NCBI GenBank assembly: GCA_029856425.1
Contig: JAHQWZ010000023.1
Location: 1-13,636 of the forward strand
From: Candidatus Thorarchaeota archaeon
GTDB taxonomy: Archaea; Asgardarchaeota; Thorarchaeia; Thorarchaeales; Thorarchaeaceae
Direction of reading: 5' to 3'
DNA: 13,636 nucleotides
The first letter of the stretch is position 1. Every line of letters starts with the position of its first letter. Both the position numbers and the translations under genes were made by a program. Of this stretch, positions 12,660 through 13,636 are shown in pieces. Below the pieces are notes generated by a model. It searched no databases, was not told where the DNA came from, and saw only the letters and a list, made by a program, of their open reading frames with translations.

Positions 12660-13636
12660 CTAGAAGAGGGGATTGATGAATCTGGCTGCTTTTAGACCAG
12701 CAAAAAGAGTTAGAGGACTTGATAGAAGACGAAGAATGACTCTTCTCTGCATGTCCATGTCCCCCTCTTGCCTGATGGTTTCAATTAGTCCATATTGACC
12801 CGCATCTCTAATCAATGAATCCAGCCCTTTGTCTGAGAATGATGAAAGAAGCCTCTGAGTCAGGTACATCGTCCGGAGCTCTCTAGCAAGGAGCGAACGC
12901 CATGATCCCTCATACTTATCGAGCGTTATGCTGGACAGGTCCTGATTAGAAAGGGCATCTATCACAATCCTGCTCGCCACTTTGGCAGTTATTCCGCCTA
13001 GAATGACTCCTCCACCTGTTGTTGGCTTTACCATTCCTGCAGCATCGCCGACCACCAGAAAATTGTCTTTCACGGTCTTCCTTATAGGCATCCCAACCAA
13101 CACAATGCCTCCCAATCTGCGTTGTATTGAGGCCGTCCTCAGCCGTTCTTTCATGATTGGATGATGCTGGATGGCAGCCATTAGTCTCCTTTTTGCTAGA
13201 TTTCTTGCTGCAAGACCTACCCTAGCTCTTCCATCTCCTAGGGGGATAATCCACGCAAAGAATCCTGGTGCTGTTGCACGACCATAATACATCTCAACGA
13301 CGTCATCGGTGACATCTGCACCTGAAACCTCCACTTGAAACGCAGGGTATTTGCTGGAGCGTGGAACTACAGGCAACCCCGCCTGCTTCGAAATCTGGCA
13401 TCGTGAACCCTCCGCGTCAATGACAGCCAACGATGAGAAATCACTTGATTCATCGCCACTTGTTTGAACACCAATTACCCTGCCATTATCCCACTTTATT
13501 TGCCTCACCTTGCAACCTGTCATGATTCTGGCGCCTGCATCAAGGGCTCGATTTGCTAACCAGCGATCAAACCTCCTTCTATCAACTACAAGTGCTTCAC
13601 GTTGACCCCTCTCAACAAATATGTGATGACCCGATG
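12660..13636 (-). CDS. Geranylgeranyl reductase family flavoprotein, partial
   Basis: The 324 C-terminal residues of an FAD-dependent reductase; the frame stays open through the right edge, so the N-terminal G-x-G-x-x-G FAD motif is outside the window. Visible markers are V-V-D-R-R-R-F-D-R-W-L near the start, P-G-F-F-A-W-I-I-P-L-G-D-G-R-A-R-V-G-L-A (substrate-side strand typical of the family), and V-V-G-D-A-A-G-M-V-K-P-T-T-G-G-G, the second FAD-contacting motif, near visible residues 194-209. The family saturates the isoprenoid chains of archaeal membrane lipids (digeranylgeranylglycerophospholipid reductase) or related prenyl substrates; which one cannot be told from this part. The ATG at 13523 is internal, not the start. 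Pus10 follows after a 61-nt gap. Confidence 0.88.
   Translation of the reverse strand, partial: SGHHIFVERGQREALVVDRRRFDRWLANRALDAGARIMTGCKVRQIKWDNGRVIGVQTSGDESSDFSSLAVIDAEGSRCQISKQAGLPVVPRSSKYPAFQVEVSGADVTDDVVEMYYGRATAPGFFAWIIPLGDGRARVGLAARNLAKRRLMAAIQHHPIMKERLRTASIQRRLGGIVLVGMPIRKTVKDNFLVVGDAAGMVKPTTGGGVILGGITAKVASRIVIDALSNQDLSSITLDKYEGSWRSLLARELRTMYLTQRLLSSFSDKGLDSLIRDAGQYGLIETIRQEGDMDMQRRVILRLLSSPLTLFAGLKAARFINPLF

Noticed and set aside
1..13636. CRISPR arrays, insertion sequences, prophage, toxin-antitoxin or defence genes
   Set aside because: No regular repeat-spacer pattern, transposase, integrase or nuclease-toxin family was seen; the window is mostly conserved housekeeping genes.

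Overview
This is an archaeal chromosome segment. The evidence is ribosomal proteins L37e and L21e, RNA polymerase subunit Rpo4/F, a proteasome beta subunit, the KH/metallo-beta-lactamase/beta-CASP nuclease aCPSF1 (FttA), Pus10, an LSm protein, archaeal SepF and an archaeal-lipid type geranylgeranyl reductase, together with AT-rich TATA-like boxes about 25 nt upstream of many likely transcript starts. SepF argues against a crenarchaeote that divides by ESCRT alone. The mix would suit an uncultivated Asgard (for example Thorarchaeia-like) or euryarchaeal lineage, but no gene here settles the phylum, so that placement is tentative. Almost every gene is on the minus strand; only an MCT-1-like PUA protein and SepF are on the plus strand.

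Layout, left to right. (1) 1-168: the start of a small helix-turn-helix regulator that runs off the left edge; two identical-format 20-bp palindromes lie between its TATA box and its start codon. (2) 322-777: LSm then L37e, abutting. (3) 942-1448: the MCT-1-like PUA protein, divergent from LSm. (4) 1445-4129: a large Ski2/Hel308-like helicase with an N-terminal winged-helix domain, convergent with the PUA gene and sharing a CTAG stop with it. (5) 4251-4652: sepF, divergent from the helicase. (6) 4663-7344: proteasome beta followed by aCPSF1, with a structured 126-nt spacer. (7) 7441-12598: Pus10, L21e, Rpo4, DUF655, KsgA, HemK2-like methyltransferase and an FKBP prolyl isomerase, read right to left. 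The Pus10-L21e-Rpo4-DUF655-KsgA-HemK order is a widely conserved archaeal information-processing neighbourhood. (8) 12660-13636: the C-terminal part of a geranylgeranyl reductase running off the right edge.

How the genes work together. Most serve making and maturing the translation and transcription machinery: ribosomal proteins, 16S rRNA dimethylation (KsgA), tRNA pseudouridylation (Pus10), probable release-factor methylation (HemK2), initiation or recycling (the MCT-1-like protein), RNA chaperoning (LSm), RNA polymerase (Rpo4) and transcription termination (aCPSF1). Protein quality control (FKBP, proteasome), cell division (SepF) and membrane lipid saturation (the reductase) make up the rest. 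No tRNA, rRNA, CRISPR array, insertion sequence, prophage or defence island was seen. The items most worth a second look are the tandem operators (182-224), the winged-helix/helicase fusion with a changed motif VI, the two mutually exclusive hairpins upstream of aCPSF1, and the histone-H1-like tail of the FKBP protein with a possible internal start.
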